Part shown: in pieces, positions 8,918-18,347 of the stretch
Position numbering within the stretch: position 1 is the stretch's first letter
How the letters are laid out: every line of letters starts with the position of its first letter
From: DATAGZ01 sp036263455
GTDB taxonomy: Bacteria > Pseudomonadota > Alphaproteobacteria > Dongiales > Dongiaceae
Assembly: GCA_036263455.1 (NCBI GenBank)
Contig: DATAGZ010000011.1
Location: forward strand, 67,907-131,906
Reading direction: 5' to 3'
DNA: 64,000 nucleotides
The notes under the pieces: generated by a model
Told to the model about the DNA's origin: nothing
Databases searched by the model: none
Seen by the model: only the letters and a program-made list of their open reading frames with translations
Made by a program: the position numbers and the translations under genes

Positions 8918-10163
8918 TGACCATCCTCCTCTTCGGCATACCCTATCCATCGCCGCACTGGGAAAAGATGGCGATGGCCTCGCTTCCCAGGGGGAAGACA
9001 GGTTGTATATCAAAGGTGCATTGCCTGGTGAACAGGTTATTGCGGAATTTCATTCCCGGCAGCATGGCACCGTCCTCGAAATTCTGGTGCCCTCGCCCGA
9101 CCGAATTCCCCCGCCCTGCCCCCTTTATTCCGCCTGCGGAGGGTGCGCGCTGCAGCATCTGCGCGAGGACGCCTACCGCACATGGAAGATCAGTGCTATC
9201 CGAGACCTTCTCGCGCGCGAGGGCCTTGCCGCTCCTCCTCTGGCCTTTCATGCGGTGCCGCCTTCTTCGCGGCGGCGCGCAACCTTTGCCGCACGAAAGA
9301 CGGGGCGAGAGCTGATACTCGGCTATCACGGATCGCGGTCGCACCGCATCGTAGATATTCCTACCTGCCTCATCCTCGCACCTGCTTTGAACCAGCACAT
9401 CTCCGCCCTGCGCCCGTTGCTGGCGGCACTGCTCGAGGACGGCCAACAGGTTTCGCTGCTCGCGACCCTCTGCGACAATGGGCTCGACATCAATATCGAC
9501 GCCGCATCCGCTCCCGAACGCGATCAGCGACTGCGAGTCGGCACTCCGCCTCCTTTCCTGAGGCGGATCACCTGGCGCAGCCCGGGCGAGGTACCCGACC
9601 TGCTCTATCTCGATCAGGCGCCGCGTCTGACGTTTGGAAAAATTTCCCTGTTTCCGCCTCCGCATTGCTTCCTGCAGCCCAGCCGGCCGGGCGAGAAATT
9701 CTTGCAGGATTTCGTCGCCAATTCCCTGGCGGCCAGCCGCCGCATCGTCGATCTTTATTCCGGCGTCGGGACGTTATCCCTGCCGCTCGCGCCCGAAAGG
9801 CGGATCTTCGCCTACGATCAATCCGCACCCGCAATCGAGGCGCTCTCCGCGGCGCTAGCCCACGAAGCACCTGGCTCTTCGGCGCGGCAGCGCGATCTCG
9901 TCCGTTCTCCCTTAACCGAAGCGGAACTGGCACCCTTCGATGCCGCGATTATCGATCCGCCGCGGGCGGGCGCCCTGGAACAATGCAGGATAATAGCCGC
10001 TAGCCGGCTTTCTCAAGTCGCTATGGTATCCTGCAATGCCCGCACCTTCGCTCGCGACGCCGCCTGCCTGACGGCGAGCGGTTATCGCCTGGAGAAAGTC
10101 GCGATTCTCGACCAGTTCGCCTATTCATCCCATAGTGAGATCGCGGCGCTTTTCACGCACTGA
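8874..10163 (+). CDS. Class I SAM-dependent RNA (uracil-5-)-methyltransferase, RumA/RlmD-like
   Basis: A 429-residue RNA m5U methyltransferase, probably acting on 23S rRNA. In order it has a TRAM-like N-terminal segment (from about residue 22), an iron-sulfur motif with C82, C88 and C91 (CPLYSACGGC) and a likely fourth ligand C165, then the Rossmann methyltransferase domain with DLYSGVGTLSL, DPPRAG at 361-366, and catalytic Cys387 in VSCNAR. The start ATG 8874 is a choice: it gives a basic N-terminus of normal length but overlaps the divergent sppA start by 44 nt; the longer open frame is antisense to sppA. Whether it targets the U747 or U1939 equivalent cannot be told from sequence. Confidence 0.9.
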   Translation: MPTKKYPIKRKTRRIDHPPLRHTLSIAALGKDGDGLASQGEDRLYIKGALPGEQVIAEFHSRQHGTVLEILVPSPDRIPPPCPLYSACGGCALQHLREDAYRTWKISAIRDLLAREGLAAPPLAFHAVPPSSRRRATFAARKTGRELILGYHGSRSHRIVDIPTCLILAPALNQHISALRPLLAALLEDGQQVSLLATLCDNGLDINIDAASAPERDQRLRVGTPPPFLRRITWRSPGEVPDLLYLDQAPRLTFGKISLFPPPHCFLQPSRPGEKFLQDFVANSLAASRRIVDLYSGVGTLSLPLAPERRIFAYDQSAPAIEALSAALAHEAPGSSARQRDLVRSPLTEAELAPFDAAIIDPPRAGALEQCRIIAASRLSQVAMVSCNARTFARDAACLTASGYRLEKVAILDQFAYSSHSEIAALFTH

Positions 10164-10259
10164 TCGAGGCTTTTTCTCTAGTATGAGTGGGAGATTTTGC
10201 CTATACTCGGCCACCGTTTCCCCCAAGACGATTCGGCACCCGAAGAAAAAGAGAAAACG

Positions 10260-11378
10260 ATGAAACTCACGATTGATCGCGGCGCTCTATTGAAGTCGCT
10301 TTCCCATGTTCAGAACGTTGTCGAACGGCGGAATACCATCCCCATTCTCTCCAATGTCCTTATCAATGCCACGGGCAACCATATGGGCCTGACCGCGACC
10401 GATCTCGACCTCACCGTCGAGGAACAAGTGGCGGCCCAAGTCTCAGCGCCTGGCGCGCTGACCGTTGGAGCGCATACGCTTTACGATATCGTCCGCAAAC
10501 TGCCCGATGGCGCCGAGACCGAGCTGCAGGCGAGCGCGGATGGCGCGCAGCTCGTCTTGCGGGCGGGCCGTTCGCGCTTCAGCCTGTCGACGCTTCCCAA
10601 GGATGACTTCCCTCAGGTGGGTGCCGGCGAGCTTCCTCATCACTTCACCCTGGCCTCCGAGGATTTGAAAAACCTCATCGATCGGACGCGCTTTGCCATA
10701 TCGACGGAAGAAACGCGCTATTACCTGAATGGCATTTATCTGCATGCCTATAAGACCGGCAAGCAACCGGTTCTACGCGCCGTCGCTACCGATGGCCACC
10801 GGCTCGCGCGCTTCGAAATGCCCTTGCCCGACGGAGCAGTCGAGATGCCCGGCGTGATCGTGCCGCGCAAGCTGGTCGCGGAATTACGCAAGCTGCTCGA
10901 CGAAGCCGAAGGAGACGTGGCTATTTCGGTATCCGACACTCGCATCCGCCTGGGCTTTAACGGTATCGTGCTCACCTCGAAGCTGATCGATGGCAATTTT
11001 CCCGATTACCAGCGTGTCATTCCGACCGCCAACGACAAGATCGTGGAAATCGACCGCAAGGAATTCCGAGACGCGGTCGACCGCGTCTCGACCATTTCCA
11101 ATGAGAAGTCGCGCGCGATCAAGCTCAACCTCAAGAGCGGCGCCATTGCCCTCTCGGCCACCAGCATCGACCAGGGCAGCGCGCTCGAGGAAATGGAAAT
11201 CAAATATGAGGGGCCGGATATCGAGGTCGGCTTCAATTCCAAATATCTGCTCGATATTGCCGAGCAGATCGACGGCGAAGGCATGCAGATGGTGCTGGCC
11301 GATGCCGTGGCCCCCGCGTTGATTCGCGACCTTGCCGATGCCTCCGCGCTGTATGTGCTGATGCCAATGCGCGTCTAG
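10260..11378 (+). CDS. dnaN: DNA polymerase III sliding clamp, beta subunit
   Basis: The beta clamp is a ring dimer that tethers DNA polymerase III to DNA. The protein is 372 aa, the family's usual length, opening with MKLTIDRGALLKSL and closing with YVLMPMRV, the conserved C-terminal strand that forms part of the partner-binding pocket. The start ATG 10260 matches the family N-terminus; the frame extends 21 codons upstream without support. No dnaA precedes it. The 95 bp before the start contain a TATACT hexamer at about 10202-10207 that could be a -10 element, but no convincing -35. It is followed two bases later by recF. Confidence 0.98.
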   Translation: MKLTIDRGALLKSLSHVQNVVERRNTIPILSNVLINATGNHMGLTATDLDLTVEEQVAAQVSAPGALTVGAHTLYDIVRKLPDGAETELQASADGAQLVLRAGRSRFSLSTLPKDDFPQVGAGELPHHFTLASEDLKNLIDRTRFAISTEETRYYLNGIYLHAYKTGKQPVLRAVATDGHRLARFEMPLPDGAVEMPGVIVPRKLVAELRKLLDEAEGDVAISVSDTRIRLGFNGIVLTSKLIDGNFPDYQRVIPTANDKIVEIDRKEFRDAVDRVSTISNEKSRAIKLNLKSGAIALSATSIDQGSALEEMEIKYEGPDIEVGFNSKYLLDIAEQIDGEGMQMVLADAVAPALIRDLADASALYVLMPMRV

Positions 11379-11380
11379 GC

Positions 11381-12595
11381 ATGGCGATAGCCTCCATCGC
11401 AGCTTCGCAGTCGGCACCTCGGGTCGAAACCGGTCTTTGCTCGCTCGCGCTACAGCAATTCCGCAATTTCTGGGACCAATCCGTAGAGACAGCGCTCTCA
11501 CCATTGGTCATCACGGGACCCAATGGCGCCGGCAAAAGCAACTTGCTGGAAGCCGTGTCATATTTCGGCCCTGGATCGGGCCTGTTCCAAGCGCGCCTCT
11601 CAGAAGTGCAGCGCGCCGTGCGGGGTAATCGTCCAGATATGCAACCCTGGACCGTGTTTGCCCGCTATCGCGGCGGATCAGGCGAGCACGCGCTCGGCAC
11701 GGGGCGCGATCCCAACGGCATCGGAACCGAGCGCGAGCGGCGCGTCAATCGCATCGACGGCACCCCTCTGCGCAGCCAGGCCGATTTTGCCGAGCTGCTC
11801 TCGTATCAATGCGTGACGGCGAAAACGGCGCGCCTATTTGCGGACCAGCCCGCCACGCGGCGGCGTTTCCTGGATCGCATCGCGGGCGGGATCGATCCCG
11901 CCCACATCGCGCGCGTGAGCGATTGCGAGCAGGCGCTCAGCGAACGCAACCGCGTGCTGGAACGCGCCGACTTCCTGGGGGAAGAGACGCGCGCCTGGCT
12001 CGACGGGATCGAAGGCGAAATCGCCTCGCTCAGCGTCGCCATCGCCGCGCACCGCGCCGAGACCATCGCGGCGCTCAACGCGCACCGCGAAGATTTCGGC
12101 GGGTCTTTTCCGCGGGCGGATCTCTTCCTGCGCGGCACGGTCGACGCCATGCTGGAAAGCCAGCCGGCCTTGGCCGTGGAGGATTGGCTGCGGAGCAAAT
12201 TGCAGGATTCACGCGCTCAAGATAAAATCTCTGGAACGACGCCGCATGGCGCCCATCGCAGCGATCTCGGCGCCCATTACCGCGGCCGCCGCCACGGCGA
12301 GGTGCCCCTCGAAGCGCAGGATTGCTCGAGCGGCGAGCAGAAGGCCCTGGTGATTTCGATCGTGCTCTCGGCAGCCTCGCTCATCCGGCACCGGCGCGGC
12401 GAGTCTCCCTTGCTGCTGCTGGATGATATCATGGCCGGCCTCGATGAAAAGCGCCGCCTGGCGCTGGCGGAAGCGGTCGCTTCCTTAGGGTGCCAGGCCT
12501 GGGTCACCGGACTGGAGGAAGACGAGTTCCGCGGCTTCCGCGGCTGGGCGCAGTTTTATGCCGTCACGGACGGCCGGATCACGACCAAGGGTTAG
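11381..12595 (+). CDS. recF: DNA replication/repair ATPase RecF
   Basis: RecF is an SMC-like ATPase that, with RecO and RecR, loads RecA at gapped DNA. The 404-residue protein has the Walker A motif TGPNGAGKSN at about 45-54, the ABC-type signature CSSGEQKAL and the Walker B segment LLLLDDIMAGLDE near the C-terminus. A coiled region between them (residues about 175-230) is as expected. It lies between dnaN and gyrB with gaps of 2 and 3 nt, the classic bacterial order, so the three are very likely co-transcribed. Confidence 0.97.
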   Translation: MAIASIAASQSAPRVETGLCSLALQQFRNFWDQSVETALSPLVITGPNGAGKSNLLEAVSYFGPGSGLFQARLSEVQRAVRGNRPDMQPWTVFARYRGGSGEHALGTGRDPNGIGTERERRVNRIDGTPLRSQADFAELLSYQCVTAKTARLFADQPATRRRFLDRIAGGIDPAHIARVSDCEQALSERNRVLERADFLGEETRAWLDGIEGEIASLSVAIAAHRAETIAALNAHREDFGGSFPRADLFLRGTVDAMLESQPALAVEDWLRSKLQDSRAQDKISGTTPHGAHRSDLGAHYRGRRHGEVPLEAQDCSSGEQKALVISIVLSAASLIRHRRGESPLLLLDDIMAGLDEKRRLALAEAVASLGCQAWVTGLEEDEFRGFRGWAQFYAVTDGRITTKG

Positions 12596-12598
12596 GGA

Positions 12599-15016
12599 AT
12601 GCAACAGAAGACAATCGAAGACGTGAGCGGCTACGGCGCCGATTCCATCAAAGTCCTCAAGGGCCTGGATGCCGTGCGCAAGCGGCCCGGCATGTATATC
12701 GGGGATACCGATGACGGGTCGGGCCTGCATCACATGGTCTATGAGGTCGTGGACAACGCCATCGATGAATCCCTTGCCGGCTATTGTACCCGCATCGATG
12801 TCGTCCTGAATGGCGATGGGTCGGTGACTGTGCGAGACAATGGGCGCGGCATCCCCGTCGACCTCCACAAGGAAGAAGGCGTGTCGGCGGCCGAGGTGAT
12901 CATGACCCAGCTGCATGCCGGGGGCAAGTTCGACCAGAATTCCTACAAGGTGTCGGGCGGCCTGCACGGCGTAGGCGTCTCAGTCGTCAATGCCCTGTCC
13001 GAATGGCTCGAACTCAGGATCTGGCGCGACGGGAGAGAACATGCGATGCGGTTCGCCCATGGCAATGCCACGGCCCCGCTTGCCGTGATCGGCGAAGCGC
13101 CCGAACGGCGCGGCACCGAGGTAACCTTTTTGCCCTCCCCCACCATTTTCACCAAAACCGAATTCGACTTCGCCACGCTCGAACATCGCCTGCGCGAACT
13201 CGCCTTCCTCAATTCGGGCGTTCGCCTGATCCTGGCCGACCAGCGCGGGGTGGACGATAAGGAAGTCGAACTCCATTACGAAGGCGGACTGGAAGCGTTC
13301 GTGCGATATATCGATCGCAACAAGACCGCCCTCCACCAGCCCATTATCCAGGTGACGGCCGAGCGAGAGGGCATCACAGTCGAAGTCGCCATGGAATGGA
13401 CCGATTCCTATCACGAGACGATGCTGTGTTTCACCAATAACATTCCGCAGCGCGACGGCGGCACGCATTTGGCCGGATTTCGCGGAGCGCTCACGCGACA
13501 GATCAATAAATATGCGGAGGAGAGCGGCCTCGCCAAGAAGGAGAAAGTCGCGCTGAGTGGCGACGATGCCCGCGAGGGGCTGACTTGCGTCCTGTCGGTG
13601 AAGGTTCCCGATCCAAAATTTTCATCACAGACCAAGGACAAGCTGGTCTCCTCGGAGGTGCGTCCGGTGGTAGAGAATATCGTGAATGAGCGGCTCGGCC
13701 TCTGGCTGGAAGAGCATCCCACGGAAGCGCGCAAGATCGTCGCCAAGGTCGTGGAGGCCGCCGCGGCGCGCGAGGCGGCGCGCAAGGCGCGCGACCTGAC
13801 CCGCCGCAAGGGCGCCCTCGACATTTCGTCTCTGCCCGGCAAGCTCGCCGATTGCCAGGAACGCGACCCGGCGCTTTCGGAATTGTTCATTGTCGAGGGC
13901 GATTCGGCGGGCGGCTCCGCCAAGCAGGGGCGCAACCGCAAGAACCAGGCGATCCTTCCGCTGCGAGGCAAGATTCTCAATGTCGAGCGGGCGCGCTTCG
14001 ACAAGATGCTCTCCTCCGATAGTATCGGCACGCTCATTACCGCGCTCGGCACGGGTATCGGGCCGGAGGAATTCGATATCAGCAAGCTGCGCTATCACAA
14101 GATCATCATCATGACCGACGCCGATGTCGACGGGTCGCACATCCGCACACTGCTTTTGACCTTCTTTTATCGGCAAATGCCTCAGATCGTCGAGGGCGGG
14201 TATCTTTATATCGCCCAGCCGCCCCTCTACCGCGCCAAGCGCGGACAATCGGAGCGCTATCTGAAGGATGACCGCACGCTCGAAGACTTCCTGTTCGGCA
14301 TCGGACTGGAAAACGCGGTCCTCGCCCTGAACAACGGCGAGCGGGTCGCCCAGGCCGATCTTCGCCGGCTGGTTGAACGCGCCGCGCTCGCACGCCAGCT
14401 GATGCAACCGCTGATCCGCAAGGTCGGCTCGGCCGCGCTCATCGAGCAGGCCGCCATCGCCGGCGCCTTGAACGTACAGCGCGCCGCCGAACCTGAAACC
14501 GCCCAGGTCATAGCCCGCAGGCTCGACGCGCTAAGCGGCATCCAGGAGAATGGCTGGAGCGCCGTCTCGGATCAGGACGGCAATCTGGCCTTCAGCCGGA
14601 GGATGCGCGGCGTCAACCATCGCTATATCCTGGACATCCAATCTATCCGTTCCGCGGAAGCGCATCGGCTCGACCAGATGCAGGCGGAACTCGGCGAATA
14701 TTTTTCGACGGCGAGCACCCTATCGATCAAGGACAGGGAATATCCCGTCACCGGTCCCCTCTCTTTGGTCGAGGCGGTCGCCGATGCCGGCCGGAAGGGC
14801 GTGGCAGTACAGCGTTACAAAGGGCTAGGCGAGATGAATCCCGAACAGCTCTGGGAGACGACGCTCGACCCCGAAATTCGCACGCTGCTGCAGGTGCGAG
14901 TCAGCCATGCCGACGAGGCCGAGCAGATCTTCACCACGCTAATGGGCGACGTGGTCGAGCCGCGGCGGGAATTCATCCAGGCCAATGCGCTCAACGTTGC
15001 CAATTTGGATATCTAG
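12599..15016 (+). CDS. gyrB: DNA gyrase subunit B
   Basis: GyrB supplies the ATPase and part of the metal site of DNA gyrase, which introduces negative supercoils. The 805-residue protein contains the GHKL ATPase (VVDNAIDE, the DNGRGIP box and GGLHGVGVSVVNALS), the transducer domain, the TOPRIM domain with EGDSAGGSAKQGR near residue 433 and DADVDGSH near 507, and the C-terminal region with KGLGEMNPEQLWETT. Length and motifs are normal. It ends the dnaN-recF-gyrB run and faces the convergent FAD-GcvT gene across a 17-nt gap. Confidence 0.99.
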   Translation: MQQKTIEDVSGYGADSIKVLKGLDAVRKRPGMYIGDTDDGSGLHHMVYEVVDNAIDESLAGYCTRIDVVLNGDGSVTVRDNGRGIPVDLHKEEGVSAAEVIMTQLHAGGKFDQNSYKVSGGLHGVGVSVVNALSEWLELRIWRDGREHAMRFAHGNATAPLAVIGEAPERRGTEVTFLPSPTIFTKTEFDFATLEHRLRELAFLNSGVRLILADQRGVDDKEVELHYEGGLEAFVRYIDRNKTALHQPIIQVTAEREGITVEVAMEWTDSYHETMLCFTNNIPQRDGGTHLAGFRGALTRQINKYAEESGLAKKEKVALSGDDAREGLTCVLSVKVPDPKFSSQTKDKLVSSEVRPVVENIVNERLGLWLEEHPTEARKIVAKVVEAAAAREAARKARDLTRRKGALDISSLPGKLADCQERDPALSELFIVEGDSAGGSAKQGRNRKNQAILPLRGKILNVERARFDKMLSSDSIGTLITALGTGIGPEEFDISKLRYHKIIIMTDADVDGSHIRTLLLTFFYRQMPQIVEGGYLYIAQPPLYRAKRGQSERYLKDDRTLEDFLFGIGLENAVLALNNGERVAQADLRRLVERAALARQLMQPLIRKVGSAALIEQAAIAGALNVQRAAEPETAQVIARRLDALSGIQENGWSAVSDQDGNLAFSRRMRGVNHRYILDIQSIRSAEAHRLDQMQAELGEYFSTASTLSIKDREYPVTGPLSLVEAVADAGRKGVAVQRYKGLGEMNPEQLWETTLDPEIRTLLQVRVSHADEAEQIFTTLMGDVVEPRREFIQANALNVANLDI

Positions 15017-15033
15017 GTTAAGGCCCGTCGGGG

Positions 15034-17466
15034 TCACAAGCGGACACGAGTCCCTTTGGGGTCGTAGAGCGGTTCGAGGTGAATCTGGACCGGTCGTCGC
15101 TCCGTGGCAATCTCGAGCTCGTAGGTTCCCGACAGGAGATAGTCCCAGTCGATTCCATCCGGATTGCGGACGTAGCCGATGCCGATATTCCGGCCGACCG
15201 TATAGCCATATCCGCCAGATGCCAGCCAGCCGGCCTGAACGCCGTTGCGGTAGATAGTCTCGCGCCCCAGCAACACCGTATCCTGGTCCGGCAGGCTGAA
15301 ACAGGCCAGCATCTTCGCGACTTTACCGCCTCTCTGCGCGAGAAGGGCCTCCCTGCCGAGAAAATCCACATTCTGCTTGAACTTGACCGCCCAGCCGAGG
15401 CCGGCCTCGATCGGAGTATGGTCGGGAGAGATATCGCTGCCCCAGGCGCGATAGAATTTTTCCAGCCGCAGGCTTTCGATCGCGCGGTATCCCGCGTCAT
15501 GCAGCCCCACCCCACCCGCGTGCTTGAGCGCGTCGTATACCGTCACGGCGCCATCGGTCGGGATGTGCAGTTCCCAGCCGAGCTCGCCGACATAGGTGAT
15601 GCGCAGCGCCCGCACTGGAACGCCGGCGATACATATCTCCCGCCACGTCGCGAACGGAAAGGCATCGTTGCCGAGATCGGCATCGATGAGGCGGGACAGG
15701 ATCATGCGGGCGTCGGGCCCCATCAAGGACAGCACCGCGAAAGCCGACGTCACGTCGATCAGGCGTGCATCGCATGCGGCAGGGATATGCGTGTCGATCC
15801 AATGGAAGTCATGGGTGGCAAAGCCCGTGCCGGTGACGATGTAATATGCATCCTCGGCGAGGCGAGCAACCGTCAGATCGCATTCTATTCCGCCGCGTGC
15901 GTTGAGCATCTGCGTATAGATGATGCTGCCCGGTTTCTTCGCCACGTCGTTAGCCGCGATATAGGTCAAGGCGCGCTCGGCATCGCGTCCCACTAGGAGA
16001 AACTTGGCAAACGAGCTCTGGTCGAACAGCACGGCCTGCTCCCGGCATGCGCGATGCTCCCGTCCGACGGCGCCAAACCAGTTCTGCCGACCGTAGGAAT
16101 AGAGATCGCGCGGCTCCTCGCCGGGTGCGGCAAACCAGTTCGGCCGTTCCCAGCCGAGCTTCGCGCCGAAACAGGCGTTTGCTTCTTTTAAGCGCTCGTA
16201 GAGCGGGGAGCGGCGCACAGGGCGGCCTGAGACGGATTCCTCGTGCGGCCAGGCCATTGCGTAATGGTGGGCATAGGCCTCGAGCGTCCGCGTAAGGACC
16301 CAGCGCGGGTCGCGCTGGACGGCGCCGAAACGGCGGATATCCACCGGCCACAAATCCGCAGGCTGCTCGCCGGCCGCGACCCACTCGGCCAGAGCCTTTC
16401 CGGCTCCGCCGGCACTAGCGATGCCAAAGGCGTTGAACCCCGCGCCCACGAAAAAATTCCGCACTTCCGGTGCTTCTCCCAGCAGAAAATTCCCATCGGG
16501 GGTAAAGGATTCGGGACCGTTAATCATCTGCTTGATCCCTGCCTTCTCCAGCGCCGGGACCCTTCCCAGCGCCTGTTCCATCAACGGCTCGAAATGATCC
16601 CAGTTTTCTGGTAGCAGCTGAAAGGCGAAATCCCCGGGAAGATGATCCTGCTTCCAGGGGATGGGGTTATGCTCATAGCCGCCCATGACCAGGCCGCCCA
16701 CCTCCTCCTTGAAATAGATCAGCCGATCCGGGTCGCGCAGGGTGGGCAGGTTGCGCGGCATGCCGGGGATGGACTCGGTGATCAGATATTGGTGCTGAAT
16801 GGGCGCGAGGGGCACCGCCACTCCCGCCAAGGCGCCTATTTCCCGGGCCCACAGCCCCGCGCAATTGACGATCTTCTCGCATCGGATCATGCCCTGATCG
16901 GTGCGGATTCCGGCAACCCGTCCCGCCACGATATCGATGCCGGTGACCGCGCAATTCTCGATGATCGTAACGCCGAGCGCGCGTGCCCCCTTAGCGAGCG
17001 CCGTGGCGATATCGCCAGGATTGGCCTGGCCGTCCGTGGGCAAATAGGCCGCGCCGACCAGGTCGCTATGATCCATGATGGGCCAAAGCTCGGCAGCTTC
17101 CCGCGGGCTCAGCAATGCCATCTCCAGGCCGAAGGACCGGGCCATGGTTGCCTGGCGCTTGATCTCGCTGAGCCGCTCCGCATTGCAGGCAAGCCGCAAC
17201 CCGCCATTCATGCGCCAGCCGGTGGCCTGGCCGGTCTCGGCCTCGAGGGTGCGGTACAGCTCCACCGAATATTTGAGCAATTGGGTGATGTTGGCCGAGC
17301 TGCGCAGCTGGCCCACCAGCCCTGCCGCGTGCCAGGTCGAACCGCTGGTCAGGCGGTTGCGCTCGAGAAGCACCACATCCCGGATACCCATCTTTCCGAG
17401 ATGGTAAGCAGTGGAGCAGCCGATGATACCGCCCCCGATAATGACGATCTCAGCCTGGGTCTTCAT
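15034..17466 (-). CDS. FAD-dependent dimethylglycine/sarcosine dehydrogenase-like protein with GcvT domain
   Basis: An 810-residue fusion. The N-terminal 400 residues are a DAO-type oxidase: dinucleotide-binding GGGIIG at 11-16, and TSGSTWHAAGL with His46, the position that carries covalent FAD in dimethylglycine and sarcosine dehydrogenases. The rest is a folate-binding aminomethyltransferase (GcvT) domain plus its C-terminal barrel. Such enzymes remove a methyl group from an N-methylated amine and pass formaldehyde to tetrahydrofolate as methylene-THF. The exact substrate cannot be read from sequence. It follows the choline-kinase-like gene with a four-base overlap (17463-17466), so the two form one operon; fhs, another folate C1 enzyme, lies 5 kb away. 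Confidence 0.9.
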   Translation of the reverse strand: MKTQAEIVIIGGGIIGCSTAYHLGKMGIRDVVLLERNRLTSGSTWHAAGLVGQLRSSANITQLLKYSVELYRTLEAETGQATGWRMNGGLRLACNAERLSEIKRQATMARSFGLEMALLSPREAAELWPIMDHSDLVGAAYLPTDGQANPGDIATALAKGARALGVTIIENCAVTGIDIVAGRVAGIRTDQGMIRCEKIVNCAGLWAREIGALAGVAVPLAPIQHQYLITESIPGMPRNLPTLRDPDRLIYFKEEVGGLVMGGYEHNPIPWKQDHLPGDFAFQLLPENWDHFEPLMEQALGRVPALEKAGIKQMINGPESFTPDGNFLLGEAPEVRNFFVGAGFNAFGIASAGGAGKALAEWVAAGEQPADLWPVDIRRFGAVQRDPRWVLTRTLEAYAHHYAMAWPHEESVSGRPVRRSPLYERLKEANACFGAKLGWERPNWFAAPGEEPRDLYSYGRQNWFGAVGREHRACREQAVLFDQSSFAKFLLVGRDAERALTYIAANDVAKKPGSIIYTQMLNARGGIECDLTVARLAEDAYYIVTGTGFATHDFHWIDTHIPAACDARLIDVTSAFAVLSLMGPDARMILSRLIDADLGNDAFPFATWREICIAGVPVRALRITYVGELGWELHIPTDGAVTVYDALKHAGGVGLHDAGYRAIESLRLEKFYRAWGSDISPDHTPIEAGLGWAVKFKQNVDFLGREALLAQRGGKVAKMLACFSLPDQDTVLLGRETIYRNGVQAGWLASGGYGYTVGRNIGIGYVRNPDGIDWDYLLSGTYELEIATERRPVQIHLEPLYDPKGTRVRL

Positions 17467-18320
17467 GCACGTTCCTCAAAATTGCGCGCGGCCAGTTCCA
17501 GCCGCGTCAAATAATCGGCGGTATAGGCTGCATAATCGAAATCTATTTGGGAATACTGCTCGGACACCATGCTCCAGAGCGTTTCCCGCAGCAAGGACGC
17601 GCAGCGCATGGCCTCGAAGCCGCGCAAGGAATGCGCATTGGGGGGCGAGGCGGCGTAGCTTTCCAGGAGCGCGCCGCCATCCTCGATGCCGTTATTCGAA
17701 GCGAGGTTGGCAAGGTCGAAAAGCGGTGTGTTGAAACCCGCATAGTCCCAATCCACCAGCCACAGGCGCGCTCCATCATCGAGGAAATTGCTGGCGAGCA
17801 GGTCGTTATGGCCATAGACGATCTCGACCGGGCCGACCGCCTGCTCCCAGCTCTCGGCCATGCGGCGAAACTCGCCGAAGCGCGCGCGATAGGACGAGCC
17901 GATCTTCTCGAGTGTATGTAAATAATCGCGGATGACGTGAAAGACCCAAAAGATCAGCGAGGGACCGCGCAGATGCAGCGGTAAATCCCGGTGCACCTTT
18001 CTCAGCAACGCCACGATGCGCGCACGATCCTTGACGATATCTGCGGCAGCGAGCGTCCGGCTGGCGATAAAGGCGAAGATTATCGCGCCCTCCTCGCAAT
18101 GCAGCACCGCGGGCGAAATACCCGCCGCGGCGGCAGCGATACTGGCCTGACGTTCGTTGAACCGAAGTATCCCATGCTCCGGAACGTCGCGACCGGTGCG
18201 CACGAAATATTCTTCTCCCCGGCAGCGCACCTTGAAATTGGCGTTCGTAATTCCCCCGGTGACGGGCACGATATCGACGGGTCCCTTCCAATAGGAAAGG
18301 CTCCGGATAAAATCGAGCAT
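17463..18320 (-). CDS. Choline/ethanolamine kinase-like phosphotransferase
   Basis: A 285-residue small-molecule kinase of the APH/choline kinase family. It has the N-terminal PVTGGITNANFKV lobe typical of choline kinases, the Brenner catalytic motif YGHNDLLASNF (H171-N172-D173) and the metal-binding LVDWDYAGFN (Asp190). The likely reaction is ATP-dependent phosphorylation of an amino alcohol. It sits upstream of, and overlaps, the FAD-GcvT demethylase gene, which fits a role with methylated amines, but phosphorylation and demethylation of one substrate is only an inference. It begins 27 nt after the end of purK on the same strand. Confidence 0.8.
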   Translation of the reverse strand: MLDFIRSLSYWKGPVDIVPVTGGITNANFKVRCRGEEYFVRTGRDVPEHGILRFNERQASIAAAAAGISPAVLHCEEGAIIFAFIASRTLAAADIVKDRARIVALLRKVHRDLPLHLRGPSLIFWVFHVIRDYLHTLEKIGSSYRARFGEFRRMAESWEQAVGPVEIVYGHNDLLASNFLDDGARLWLVDWDYAGFNTPLFDLANLASNNGIEDGGALLESYAASPPNAHSLRGFEAMRCASLLRETLWSMVSEQYSQIDFDYAAYTADYLTRLELAARNFEERA

Positions 18321-18347
18321 GGCAGGCCCCCGCTACTTTGTTGCAGA

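Noticed and set aside
10164..10259. Replication origin next to dnaN
   Set aside because: dnaA is absent, there is no cluster of DnaA boxes and the gap is only 95 bp.
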